Origin: Flavobacteriales bacterium
Lineage (GTDB): Bacteria > Bacteroidota > Bacteroidia > Flavobacteriales_D > Sanyastnellaceae
DNA length: 29,836 nt
Direction of reading: 5' to 3'
NCBI GenBank assembly: GCA_027488055.1
Contig: JAIYCK010000179.1
Span: forward strand, 1 to 29,836
In this document: positions 22,645 to 29,836 of the stretch, piece after piece
How positions within the stretch are numbered: the stretch's first letter is position 1
Layout of the letters: each line of letters begins with the position of its first letter
Notes under the pieces: model-generated
What the model was told of the DNA's origin: nothing
The model's input: the letters and a program-made list of their open reading frames with translations, nothing else
The model's database searches: none
Translations under genes and position numbers: made by a program

Positions 22645-25386
22645 ATGAGTGACCAATCTTATTTCAGTAATTCAGAAATTGCCAGTATTGACGCTATGTA
22701 CAGCGCGTACAAAAACGATAAAAACAGCGTGGATGTAAGCTGGCAACGTTTTTTTGAGGGATTTGAATTCCAAAATGCGGCTTTCCCTGTGCTGCCAGGC
22801 TCCAATGGCCAGATGGCTCCAAGCAGTGAGACTCAAAAGGAATTTAAGGTCATCAACCTCATCAATGGTTACCGTCAAAGAGGTCATCTTTTCACTAAAA
22901 CCAATCCAGTGCGCGAACGCCGCAAGCACATGCCCACCTTGGATTTGGAGAATTTCGGTCTCTCTGCGGCTGATTTGGATATTACATTTCAAGCTGGTCA
23001 AGAGATCGGTCTCGGTGTGGCCACCTTGCGCGAAATATTGCACCATTTGGAGAATTGCTATTGCCAAAGTGTAGGTGTGGAATATATGTATGTGCGTGAT
23101 CCAGAGCGACTAAAATGGCTGCGTGAACACATTGAGGCGGTCCAAAAACCTGCTTTTACGGGCGACGAGAAAAAGGCTATCTTCGAAATGGCCAGCAAGG
23201 CCTCTTTGTTCGAACAATTCATCCATCGTCGTTTTGTGGGAGCCAAGCGTTTCAGTGCCGAAGGCGTTGAAGCAGTGATTCCTGCCATGGAGTTTTTGGT
23301 GCGACAAGGCGCGGGCATGGGTGTCAAAGAATTTGTGATTGGAATGGCACACCGCGGAAGATTGAATGTGCTGACCAATATCCTTGGTAAACCACATGCC
23401 GAGGTGTTCAAAGAATTTGAAGGCGCCGAATTTGAAGAAGACTCCTCCTTCGATGGCGACGTAAAATACCATTTGGGTTATTCGCGTGATGTGCAAGTGG
23501 CAGATAAAACCGTGCATTTGACGTTATGCCCGAATCCATCGCATTTAGAGGCTGTAAATCCAGTAGTAGAAGGGTTGACTCGCGCTAAGATTGATCATTA
23601 CCTCAAGGACGAACATGCCATCGTACCCATTTTGGTGCACGGTGATGCAGCAGTAGCAGGTCAGGGTATTGTGTACGAAGTAATTCAAATGGCGCAGTTG
23701 GATGGATATCGCACAGGTGGAACCGTGCATATTGTGACCAATAATCAAGTGGGCTTCACCACCAACTATTTGGATGCACGTTCAAGCACCTATTGCACCG
23801 ATGTGGCCAAGACCACACTTTGCCCTGTTTTCCATGTGAATGCGGACGATGTAGAAGCTGTAATTTCCACCATGAAATTAGCTTTGGAGTATCGTCAGAC
23901 TTTCCACATGGATGTTTTTGTAGATCTTCTGGGTTACCGTAAATATGGACACAATGAAGGCGATGAACCCAAGTTCACTCAGCCATCACTTTATAAGTTG
24001 ATAAGCTCGCACAAATCACTGCGTGATCTGTACAAAGACCGCCTGATGAGCGAAGGTGTGCTCAATGAATCGGAAGCCGAGGCAGTGAAAGTGGCTTTCG
24101 AAAAGGAATTGGACGATGCGATGGCGCTGGCCAAGACCAAGTCTAAATCGGTGGTCAAGCATTTCATGGAAGAAACATGGAAAGACTATCGCTTGGCGAC
24201 CGATGTGGACATGGAAAGTAGCATCGAGACAGGAGTGGATGCAAAAAAATTGAAGGCCTTGGCCATTCAAATCAATACGCTCCCGAAAGAGGAAAAAATA
24301 TTCTCCAAAACAGCCAAAGTATTTAGCGATCGTTTGAAAATGATCCAAGACGATCAAATGGATTGGGGAACCTGCGAAATGCTGGCTTATGCGTCATTGC
24401 TTCAAGAAAATCATCCTGTGCGCTTGAGCGGACAAGATGTGGAGAGAGGTACTTTTTCGCATCGTCATGCAGTGGTCAAGACGGATGAGGACACTGAAAA
24501 GGAGATCGTGTTGCTCAATGAGGTGAATCCCAATTTAAAATTCAACGTCTTCAATAGCTTGTTATCTGAATATGGTGTTTTAGGCTTCGATTATGGCTAT
24601 GCCTTTGGCACTCCCAATGGACTTACTATTTGGGAAGCGCAATTCGGCGATTTCAACAACGGTGCTCAAATCATCATCGATCAGTTTATTTCTGCGGCAG
24701 AAGATAAATGGAGAACCATGAACGGCATCACGATGCTGTTGCCACACGGTTACGAAGGTCAAGGAAGTGAACACAGCAGCGGCCGCATGGAGCGCTACTT
24801 GCAATTGTGTGCCGAACATAACATGTATGTGTGTGACGTTACAACTCCCGCCAACTTCTTCCACCTATTGCGCAGACAAACCAAAACGGAGTTCCGTAAA
24901 CCGTTGATTGTATTCACGCCTAAAAAATTATTGCGTTATGCCAAGGCGGTATCTTCGATCAAGGAACTTACCAAAGGTTGTTTTCAAGAAGTAATAGACG
25001 ATGCGAGCATTGCCAAAAAGCAAGTGGACACTGTGGTGCTTTGTACGGGTAAGATATATTACGAGGCCTTGGAAATGCGCGAAAAGCTGGGTGTCAATTC
25101 TTTGGCATTGATCCGATTGGAGCAATTGTATCCCCTTCCAATGAAGCAAATCAACGACTTGCTGAAGTCCTATGGCAAGAAGGTGAAACTTGTTTGGTTG
25201 CAAGAAGAACCCGAGAATATGGGAGCGTGGAGTTATATTCTTCGCTCACTCCAACATTTGAACTTGGAGGTCATAGCATTACCTGCATCTGCATCGCCAG
25301 CCACAGGTTCGAGCAAGGTGCACGAAAAGCGTATGCAAAATTTATTCAGCAGACTTTTCGAGATGGCAGGTCAACAGGTGGGTTAA
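22645..25386 (+). CDS. sucA: 2-oxoglutarate dehydrogenase E1 component
   Basis: This encodes 913 residues, full length. The N-terminal E1-specific segment (SEIASIDAMYSAYKND) is followed by the thiamine diphosphate domain: MAHRGRLNVLTNILGKP, HGDAAVAGQGIVYEV, IVTNNQVGFTT and YRKYGHNEGDEP. The C-terminal transketolase-like part has LPHGYEGQGSEHSSGRMERYLQ and WLQEEPENMGAWSY. It decarboxylates 2-oxoglutarate and passes succinyl to the E2 lipoyl domain in the TCA cycle. The E2 gene sucB, often directly downstream, is absent here: the next gene is convergent and starts 16 bp away. E2 must be encoded elsewhere. Confidence 0.96.
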   Translation: MSDQSYFSNSEIASIDAMYSAYKNDKNSVDVSWQRFFEGFEFQNAAFPVLPGSNGQMAPSSETQKEFKVINLINGYRQRGHLFTKTNPVRERRKHMPTLDLENFGLSAADLDITFQAGQEIGLGVATLREILHHLENCYCQSVGVEYMYVRDPERLKWLREHIEAVQKPAFTGDEKKAIFEMASKASLFEQFIHRRFVGAKRFSAEGVEAVIPAMEFLVRQGAGMGVKEFVIGMAHRGRLNVLTNILGKPHAEVFKEFEGAEFEEDSSFDGDVKYHLGYSRDVQVADKTVHLTLCPNPSHLEAVNPVVEGLTRAKIDHYLKDEHAIVPILVHGDAAVAGQGIVYEVIQMAQLDGYRTGGTVHIVTNNQVGFTTNYLDARSSTYCTDVAKTTLCPVFHVNADDVEAVISTMKLALEYRQTFHMDVFVDLLGYRKYGHNEGDEPKFTQPSLYKLISSHKSLRDLYKDRLMSEGVLNESEAEAVKVAFEKELDDAMALAKTKSKSVVKHFMEETWKDYRLATDVDMESSIETGVDAKKLKALAIQINTLPKEEKIFSKTAKVFSDRLKMIQDDQMDWGTCEMLAYASLLQENHPVRLSGQDVERGTFSHRHAVVKTDEDTEKEIVLLNEVNPNLKFNVFNSLLSEYGVLGFDYGYAFGTPNGLTIWEAQFGDFNNGAQIIIDQFISAAEDKWRTMNGITMLLPHGYEGQGSEHSSGRMERYLQLCAEHNMYVCDVTTPANFFHLLRRQTKTEFRKPLIVFTPKKLLRYAKAVSSIKELTKGCFQEVIDDASIAKKQVDTVVLCTGKIYYEALEMREKLGVNSLALIRLEQLYPLPMKQINDLLKSYGKKVKLVWLQEEPENMGAWSYILRSLQHLNLEVIALPASASPATGSSKVHEKRMQNLFSRLFEMAGQQVG

Positions 25387-25402
25387 TCCAAATGAGCTTG
25401 TT

Positions 25403-26116
25403 TTATTGGGCTGTAAGCGGAGCTTTGCGTAAGAGCATCCGAATGCTCAAAATATGACTGAACAATACTACTGGAACGACAAAAGAAGGCAGCCAAATAA
25501 ATGGAAAATGGATCATAGCATAATTGGGCTGCGTGAAATCGCGCCACTGGATGCTAGTCGGGGCCGCGCCAATGGCGGTGCCTACAACGATTCCCAAGAA
25601 AATCATGCCGATGAAATTCCAAGCAAGTAATAAACTTGTCGACACCTTTTGTTTCCACACCAACAAGGTCATGACGATGGCGGATAGCCCTATCAAAACA
25701 TCGAAATTAAACCCAGCCCATGTCAAACTCACGGGGATCTGTCCTTGGAGAAACAAAAGCCACAAAGTGATTTCAACGGGAATGCGCACAATATGCACCG
25801 CGGTCAAATGAAAAAGTGTGAGGCCGTCCAAAACGCGCCGCGTGAAAGGTATGGCCATCGCCAGTGTAAAAATGACCAGCGGTCCAGCCAGCGCAAAGGT
25901 GAGATGTGGCGGTTCACTTATGCGATCGATGTACCATTTATTTAGCGAAAGCGTGCTCTGAAATATGCACCACATAAGCAGCATGAGACCGGCCACGTTT
26001 GCTGATTTTTGAGTAGTTACATTCGGACTGCGCATCAATCCTATGATGATCCAGAAAAATACGGCAAAGGTGATCAGGATGAAGAACGCGTGGATATATC
26101 CGGGAATGGGAAGCAT
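25403..26116 (-). CDS. Multi-pass membrane protein, unknown function
   Basis: This encodes 237 residues with about seven membrane segments (about 8-28, 40-56, 71-90, 100-120, 136-155, 162-184, 204-228). Loops are short and partly basic (FTRRVLDG, RMLLRK). Motif-like pieces are YIDRISEPPHL and PNYAMIHFPFIWLPSFVVP, the latter with a conserved-looking His. No catalytic family is recognised. It is convergent with sucA (16 bp) and has a perfect -7 box upstream; single-gene transcription is likely. Confidence 0.75.
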   Translation of the reverse strand: MLPIPGYIHAFFILITFAVFFWIIIGLMRSPNVTTQKSANVAGLMLLMWCIFQSTLSLNKWYIDRISEPPHLTFALAGPLVIFTLAMAIPFTRRVLDGLTLFHLTAVHIVRIPVEITLWLLFLQGQIPVSLTWAGFNFDVLIGLSAIVMTLLVWKQKVSTSLLLAWNFIGMIFLGIVVGTAIGAAPTSIQWRDFTQPNYAMIHFPFIWLPSFVVPVVLFSHILSIRMLLRKAPLTAQ

Positions 26117-26133
26117 ATTCGAAAAATTTTGGT

Positions 26134-26141
26134 CAAATGTA
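26134..26141 (-). promoter_or_regulatory. -7 promoter box of the membrane protein gene (TACATTTG)
   Basis: This is an exact TAnnTTTG on the minus strand, 17 nt before the ATG at 26116. No -33 TTTG at the usual spacing. Confidence 0.4.
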
Positions 26142-26366
26142 GAGCCCCTTATGGAAAGTTTATCTATTTCTATGGGTCGAGATTCGGCTTAAGGTATTCC
26201 ATTTCATCAAATCTCGGAATAGTAAGCATGCGCATGGGCTAATTGTTCAATCTTAATTGGACTGATTTGCAAGGGGGAGCTTATTGGAGCGGGTCCCCTG
26301 TCATGACCTTTATTAATTTTTTCTGAATCTTCCGGTTGGAAATGGGAAGACAGACGGTGCTTTCAC

Positions 26367-26374
26367 TAGATTTG
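26367..26374 (+). promoter_or_regulatory. -7 promoter box of the GNAT-like gene (TAGATTTG)
   Basis: This is an exact TAnnTTTG. It lies 13 nt before an ATG at 26388 and 88 nt before the ATG at 26463, both in the same frame, so it does not by itself decide the start. Confidence 0.4.
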
Positions 26375-26462
26375 CTATCCTATCCGTATGCCCTCAAAAA
26401 ACACGCTTAACGCAAAGTGTCAGAAAACATGTCGATCCAAAAAACTCAAAGGGTTAGGTGAC

Positions 26463-27695
26463 ATGCAGTTGATGTTGATGGATTCCATTCTTGAGATACC
26501 CATCAAGGAATGGAATGCACTCATTGGGGCGCACCACCAGTTTATTCATCCAACGTACTTGGAGGCAATTCAAAAAGCTCATTCCGAATCTTTGGAAGTG
26601 AGGTATGCCATGTTTTATGAAGATGAAACACTTCTGGGGGTGGCGGCCTTCCAAATCACACATTTCAAAACGAATACGGACTCCTACCGAAATCCATTGA
26701 TGCGTGCAATTGCGAAAACGGCTGCATTCATTCGAGCGGGGCACGTGCACAATATTCTCATTGCGGGCAATGCGTTTGCTACAGGGGAGCACGGATTTTT
26801 TTTCCATCCCAATGTGCCGGCCAAGCAACAAGCAGCTGCGATTGTAGCGGCCATGGATCTTGTGGCTATGGAGGAGCGTCGCCGAGGTCGTAAGATTTGC
26901 GCCATGCTGGTCAAAGACTTCTATAGCATGTCTAAAGAATTAAGTCAAGCATTCAAGGCTTACGCTTTCAGCGATTTCAAGGTGGACCACAATATGATCA
27001 TGCCCATTCATCAGGATTGGAACAGTTTGGAAGACTACTTGAAAATTCTCAACACGAAGTTTCGAACCAAGGCAAAAGGCGCATATAAAAGGAGTGCTCA
27101 GGTGACTGTGAATCGACCTAGCGCGCAATGGTTATTCGAGAACCGTGATCGCATGCATGAATTGTATGAGGCGGTGCATGAAAAGGCGGATTTCCGACTT
27201 GGCAAATTGGACTTGGACGTGCTCAACGAACTGCTCCGCGTGAATTGGGGAGATTTTGAGATTCGCACATATCATTTGGGTGACCAATGCATTGGTTTTA
27301 TGACTGCTGTCATTTGCGGTGATCGCTGCGAAGCACACATTGTAGGCTTGGATTATGCATACAACCGAGACCACGGCGTGTATCAGCGCATGCTCTATGA
27401 TTACGTGGATATTGCCATACAACGCAAATGTTCCTTTTTGGTTTTTGGCAGAACAGCCGCCGAAATCAAATCTACATTGGGCGCATTACCTGTGGATCTT
27501 ACTGTACTCATCCGACATTCCAAGCGTATTTCCAATGCCTTGCTCTCTCTTATCATCAACTACGTCAAACCGTCGGCTTTTCCACAGCGTCAGCCCTATC
27601 AAGTGGAATATGCGAAACGAATGGAGTCGAGGTTCAATGGGATCTTACAAGATTGTCAGCACAGCATCCAAGTCACAGAGAGTGCAGATGTATAG
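26463..27695 (+). CDS. GNAT-like protein of the peptidogalycan biosynthesis/recognition (DUF482) type
   Basis: This encodes 410 residues from 26463, or 435 if the upstream ATG at 26388 is used. The first 25 residues of the longer form are basic and Cys-containing and look unlike the family, while MQLMLMDSILEIPIKEWNAL is a typical family start. HHQFIHPTYLEAIQKAH and FYEDETLLGVAAFQIT are in the first half. The C-terminal GNAT-like half has CEAHIVGLDYAYNRDHGVYQRMLYDYVDIA and FGRTAAEIKSTLGA. Related proteins are annotated as N-acetyltransferase-fold enzymes acting on amino-acyl or envelope substrates; no substrate can be given here. It is convergent with galE (15 bp). Confidence 0.75.
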   Translation: MQLMLMDSILEIPIKEWNALIGAHHQFIHPTYLEAIQKAHSESLEVRYAMFYEDETLLGVAAFQITHFKTNTDSYRNPLMRAIAKTAAFIRAGHVHNILIAGNAFATGEHGFFFHPNVPAKQQAAAIVAAMDLVAMEERRRGRKICAMLVKDFYSMSKELSQAFKAYAFSDFKVDHNMIMPIHQDWNSLEDYLKILNTKFRTKAKGAYKRSAQVTVNRPSAQWLFENRDRMHELYEAVHEKADFRLGKLDLDVLNELLRVNWGDFEIRTYHLGDQCIGFMTAVICGDRCEAHIVGLDYAYNRDHGVYQRMLYDYVDIAIQRKCSFLVFGRTAAEIKSTLGALPVDLTVLIRHSKRISNALLSLIINYVKPSAFPQRQPYQVEYAKRMESRFNGILQDCQHSIQVTESADV

Positions 27696-27710
27696 TCCTC
27701 TCAAAAAGGC

Positions 27711-28730
27711 TTAATTTTTTTTATCGTCCAAACCGCATTGCCAATTCCACGCATCGCGCAAGGCATCGGCGAGCGTCAGTTCTGTTTCCCAGTCGAGCAA
27801 TTCCTTTGCTTTGCTTGCATCGGCCCAGATTTGCACAATATCACCCATTCTGCGCTCTCCAATATGATAGGGAACCTTCACCTTGTTCACCTCCTCGAAG
27901 GTGTGAATGACCTCCAATACGGAGTTGCCAACCCCTTGGCCCAAATTGATGGCCTCGCAGCAGCTTGATTGATTGAACAAAAAGTTCAATGTCTTTACAT
28001 GCGCTTTGGCCACATCTACTACATGAATGAAATCGCGGATACAGCTGCCGTCGGGGGTGCTGTAGTCAGCGCCAAACACAGTCAAAGCCTGACGATGGCC
28101 AGCAGTGGCTTGGGTCAAAAAGGGCACCAAGTTATTGGGCACACCGAATGGAAGTTCTCCTATGAGGCCACTTGGATGCGCTCCAATGGGATTGAAATAA
28201 CGCAACATACCAATCGCAAAGGAAGCATGTGCCTGATGAAAATCGCGAAGTATCTGCTCTCCAATTTGTTTGGTAAATCCATAGGGCGATGCCGCCTTGC
28301 TCTCTGGACCGTCCTCACGAATGGGAAGCTCATCGGGCTGGCCATACACCGTGCAGCTGCTACTAAAAACCAATTGAGTGACCTTGTATTGAGCCATTAG
28401 ACTCAACAAATTGGTTAGACTAAGAATATTGTTGTGATAATATTTCAAGGGTTGCTCCACGGACTCACCCACGGCCTTGTAGGCTGCAAAATGAATAGCG
28501 CCATCCAACGCATGAGATTCAAATACGGTTGTAAGAAAGGAAAGGTCGCAACAATCACCTTTATATAGAGTAGGTTTTTGTCCTGTTATAGAGGCAATGC
28601 CATGCAACAACCTTTCATCTGTATTGGAAAAATTGTCGACGATGATGGGATGGTAGCCCGCTTTGAATAGCTCCACTACAGTGTGTGAGCCAATGTATCC
28701 AGCGCCTCCGGTGACAAGGATGTTTTTCAT
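27711..28730 (-). CDS. galE: UDP-glucose 4-epimerase
   Basis: This encodes 339 residues, the usual GalE length. The NAD-binding motif GGAGYIGSH is at 8-16, VDNFSN follows strand 2, SSSCTVYG is at 123-130, and the catalytic pair Tyr150/Lys154 is in SPYGFTKQIGE. HYFNP-type (RYFNPIGAHPSG) and NLGQGVGNSV segments are also family features. It interconverts UDP-glucose and UDP-galactose for surface polysaccharide or galactose use. ATG at 28730 is chosen; the frame extends upstream to 28865 but those residues do not fit the family. It stands alone, without other sugar genes nearby. Confidence 0.95.
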   Translation of the reverse strand: MKNILVTGGAGYIGSHTVVELFKAGYHPIIVDNFSNTDERLLHGIASITGQKPTLYKGDCCDLSFLTTVFESHALDGAIHFAAYKAVGESVEQPLKYYHNNILSLTNLLSLMAQYKVTQLVFSSSCTVYGQPDELPIREDGPESKAASPYGFTKQIGEQILRDFHQAHASFAIGMLRYFNPIGAHPSGLIGELPFGVPNNLVPFLTQATAGHRQALTVFGADYSTPDGSCIRDFIHVVDVAKAHVKTLNFLFNQSSCCEAINLGQGVGNSVLEVIHTFEEVNKVKVPYHIGERRMGDIVQIWADASKAKELLDWETELTLADALRDAWNWQCGLDDKKN

Positions 28731-28918
28731 AGTTGTGTGTTGCCTGCTTGAAAAGGGAAATTCCCATTGCAAGATATACAATTTGGCGCCGAATTCGGCC
28801 TGAGAATGGGGTTTCTCGCAGGAAGATAAAAAAATATGAATTTTTTTTTCTAGAAAACGTAACATTGAAAGAATGCCTGTGGTAAAAGAACCAACCTAAC
28901 AGACAAAAAACAAACATC

Positions 28919-29284
28919 ATGGAACTCCAAACTTCAACGATGAGGTATGACCTCTCGTATCTGAATCAGGTATTCCAGGGAAACAAAGAGATGGTGAATA
29001 ATATCATCAATCTTTTCTTGCAACAAGTCCCCGGATACATCACTGAGATGGAAGAATGCGTTCGAAAGAACGAACCCATGTCCCTACACCCCCTGGCCCA
29101 CAAGGCTAAAAGCTCGATTTCGATGCTGGGAATAAAAGACATGGAAAGTGACATTCTCAAAATCGAACAGGACAGCAAAAATTTGCGCAACCTTGATGGG
29201 CTACCCCGTCTGGTGAGCCAAGTAAAAGCCAACTGTCAGATCGTCTATTGTCAGCTGAAAGACGTAGTCGAAAAATCCTCCTAA
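28919..29284 (+). CDS. Stand-alone histidine phosphotransfer (Hpt) domain protein
   Basis: This encodes 121 residues, nearly all one Hpt four-helix domain. The phospho-accepting motif is LAHKAKSSISMLG with His61, followed by the small-residue helix face. An Hpt protein relays phosphate between response-regulator receiver domains in a phosphorelay. No kinase or receiver gene is beside it; its partners must be elsewhere. The kinase-like pair at 15460-18191 lacks phosphoacceptor residues and is an unlikely donor. The upstream ATG (28919) is used; Met8 is an alternative. A terminator-like hairpin (29347-29397) follows. Confidence 0.88.
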   Translation: MELQTSTMRYDLSYLNQVFQGNKEMVNNIINLFLQQVPGYITEMEECVRKNEPMSLHPLAHKAKSSISMLGIKDMESDILKIEQDSKNLRNLDGLPRLVSQVKANCQIVYCQLKDVVEKSS

Positions 29285-29346
29285 CAGTATCTGACATGTC
29301 TCCTTGAGCTTTCCTTGGGAGAGGTATGTCGAAAAATGAAAGAATT

Positions 29347-29397
29347 GGGTCAAAAGCCGCCCATTGCTTTTCCGAAAGGATTGGGCGGAATTCTTTC
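29347..29397 (+). terminator. Hairpin unit 1, likely terminator of the Hpt gene
   Basis: CCGCCCA (29357-29363) pairs with TGGGCGG (29382-29388); an inner TCC-GAAA-GGA hairpin with a GNRA-type loop is possible; AATTCTTTC follows. The block before it matches the later units at 13 of 16 positions but lacks GGTGG. Confidence 0.6.
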
Positions 29398-29421
29398 AAT
29401 ACTGCGGATTTACATGTATGT

Positions 29422-29553
29422 ATGAGTCGTTATGGTAAACAAAATGTGATGCACGTTTTGATGGCTGAGGCTGCTTTAAAGTTCGCTCTCACATCTCAAA
29501 ACAGCATGCACGATTGGTTGCTGAAGGAAGCCGTCATGCGGCAAAAAAAATAG
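29422..29553 (+). CDS. Possible small protein, 43 residues
   Basis: The frame starts at ATG 29422 (MSRYGKQNVMHVLMAEAALK...) and ends with the TAG that opens hairpin unit 2. The sequence could form amphipathic helices and ends in basic residues (RQKK). A longer form from 29326 would have to read through hairpin unit 1. No promoter or ribosome site is evident. No family recognised; it could be chance. Confidence 0.3.
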   Translation: MSRYGKQNVMHVLMAEAALKFALTSQNSMHDWLLKEAVMRQKK

Positions 29554-29611
29554 GGTGGAGAGCCGCCCGTCATATTGGTTTCAATGCCAATTGCGGGCGG
29601 ATTTCTTTTTT
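29551..29611 (+). terminator. Hairpin unit 2 with alternative upstream pairing
   Basis: CCGCCCG (29563-29569) pairs with CGGGCGG (29594-29600), with an inner TTGGT/GCCAA stem, then ATTTCTTTTTT. The conserved block before it contains GGTGG-AGAG-CCGCC, which can fold on its own and would then occupy the left arm of the terminator. Confidence 0.6.
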
Positions 29612-29645
29612 GAATGAACAATACGTGATTCGGTTCACGAAAAGA

Positions 29646-29706
29646 TAGGGTGGAGAGCCGCCTATCACTGAGGCTTCGGCATCATATAGGCGGTATCTTT
29701 TTCTTT
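29646..29706 (+). terminator. Hairpin unit 3 with alternative upstream pairing
   Basis: CCGCCTAT (29658-29665) pairs with ATAGGCGG (29686-29693), with an inner stem closed by a C-TTCG-G tetraloop, then TATCTTTTTCTTT. The 17-nt block is identical to units 2 and 4 although the outer stem beyond CCGCC and the loop differ, with both arms changed together. Confidence 0.6.
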
Positions 29707-29752
29707 CATGGAAAAGAATTTTCATCGATGCAATCAAGGTTGCACAAAGACA

Positions 29753-29816
29753 TAGGGTGGAGAGCCGCCCGTCATATTGGCTTCAATGCCAGTTGCGGGC
29801 GGATTTCTTTTTTTGA
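29753..29816 (+). terminator. Hairpin unit 4 with alternative upstream pairing
   Basis: CCGCCCG (29765-29771) pairs with CGGGCGG (29796-29802), with an inner TTGGC/GCCAG stem, then ATTTCTTTTTTT. Compared with unit 2 it has two substitutions in the hairpin; both keep pairing (T-G to C-G and T-A to T-G). A 15-codon frame from ATG 29708 (MEKNFHRCNQGCTKT) ends at the TAG of its block. Confidence 0.6.
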
Positions 29817-29836
29817 ATGAATACTGCGTGATGCGA

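Larger units (their letters stand above)
29347..29836 (+). repeat. Tandem array of four related terminator-like hairpins, running off the window
   Basis: The 552 bases after the Hpt gene hold four hairpins with a CCGCC...GGCGG core followed by T-rich tails (29347, 29551, 29646, 29753). The last three begin with the identical block TAGGGTGGAGAGCCGCC; the first has a related GGGTCAAAAGCCGCC. The last three start 95 and 107 bases apart. Units 2 and 4 are nearly identical over their hairpins and into the flanking GAATGAA. No convincing promoter box (TAnnTTTG) was found inside, and only short reading frames lie between units. Confidence 0.7.

Noticed and set aside
29326..29553. 75-codon frame spanning hairpin unit 1
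   Set aside because: It would have to be translated through a stable terminator-like hairpin; the part before the hairpin has no protein-like features. The shorter 43-codon form is kept at low confidence.
29347..29836. Integron attC sites or CRISPR repeats as an explanation of the right-edge array
   Set aside because: No GTTRRRY/RYYYAAC ends and no short identical repeats with unique spacers of constant length; units have terminator tails instead.

Overview
The window looks like a chromosomal segment of a member of the Bacteroidota. The signs are: Bacteroidota-type promoter -7 boxes (TAnnTTTG) just upstream of many genes, few Shine-Dalgarno sequences, a bacillithiol deacetylase (BshB1), a CrtI/CrtB/Idi/CrtZ carotenoid operon, exported proteins whose signal peptides end in AQ, and CarboxypepD_reg-like surface proteins. 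No IS element, phage gene, CRISPR array, tRNA or rRNA was seen. The order or family cannot be settled by reading alone.

Layout. 1-3029 (minus): a compact operon of an MltF-like lytic transglycosylase, a lipoprotein and a peptidylarginine/agmatine deiminase-family protein cut by the left edge. 3197-5175 (plus): an exported YidD-like protein followed by two overlapping genes for related exported membrane proteins. 5259-8525 (minus): a large M48 metalloprotease with acidic runs, then bshB1. 8746-9714 (plus): an M23/LysM peptidoglycan hydrolase ending in a clear terminator. 9851-13732 (plus): a five-gene, translationally coupled carotenoid operon crtI-crtB-(unknown exported protein)-idi-crtZ with no lycopene cyclase. 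13814-15176: a small exported protein (minus) and an ICMT-like membrane methyltransferase (plus). 15460-18191 (plus): two overlapping paralogues of 455 residues each that have the layout of membrane histidine kinases but, by eye alignment, lack both the phosphoacceptor His and the N-box Asn. 18328-20289 (minus): gyrB with a strong terminator. 20558-22412 (minus): a BtuF-like metal/corrinoid-binding protein and a ligase-associated metallo-beta-lactamase exonuclease. 22645-25386 (plus): sucA without sucB next to it. 25403-28730: a multi-pass membrane protein, a GNAT-like protein and galE. 28919-29284 (plus): a stand-alone Hpt domain protein.

The last 550 bases hold no confident protein gene. 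They carry a tandem series of four related terminator-like hairpins. The last three share an identical 17-nt block whose GGTGG can pair with the same CCGCC that forms the left arm of the terminator. In each of the three, a short reading frame ends exactly at the first bases of the block. This mutually exclusive pairing, repeated in tandem and running off the right edge, is the most unusual signal in the window, together with the paired degenerate kinases and the exported YidD cluster.
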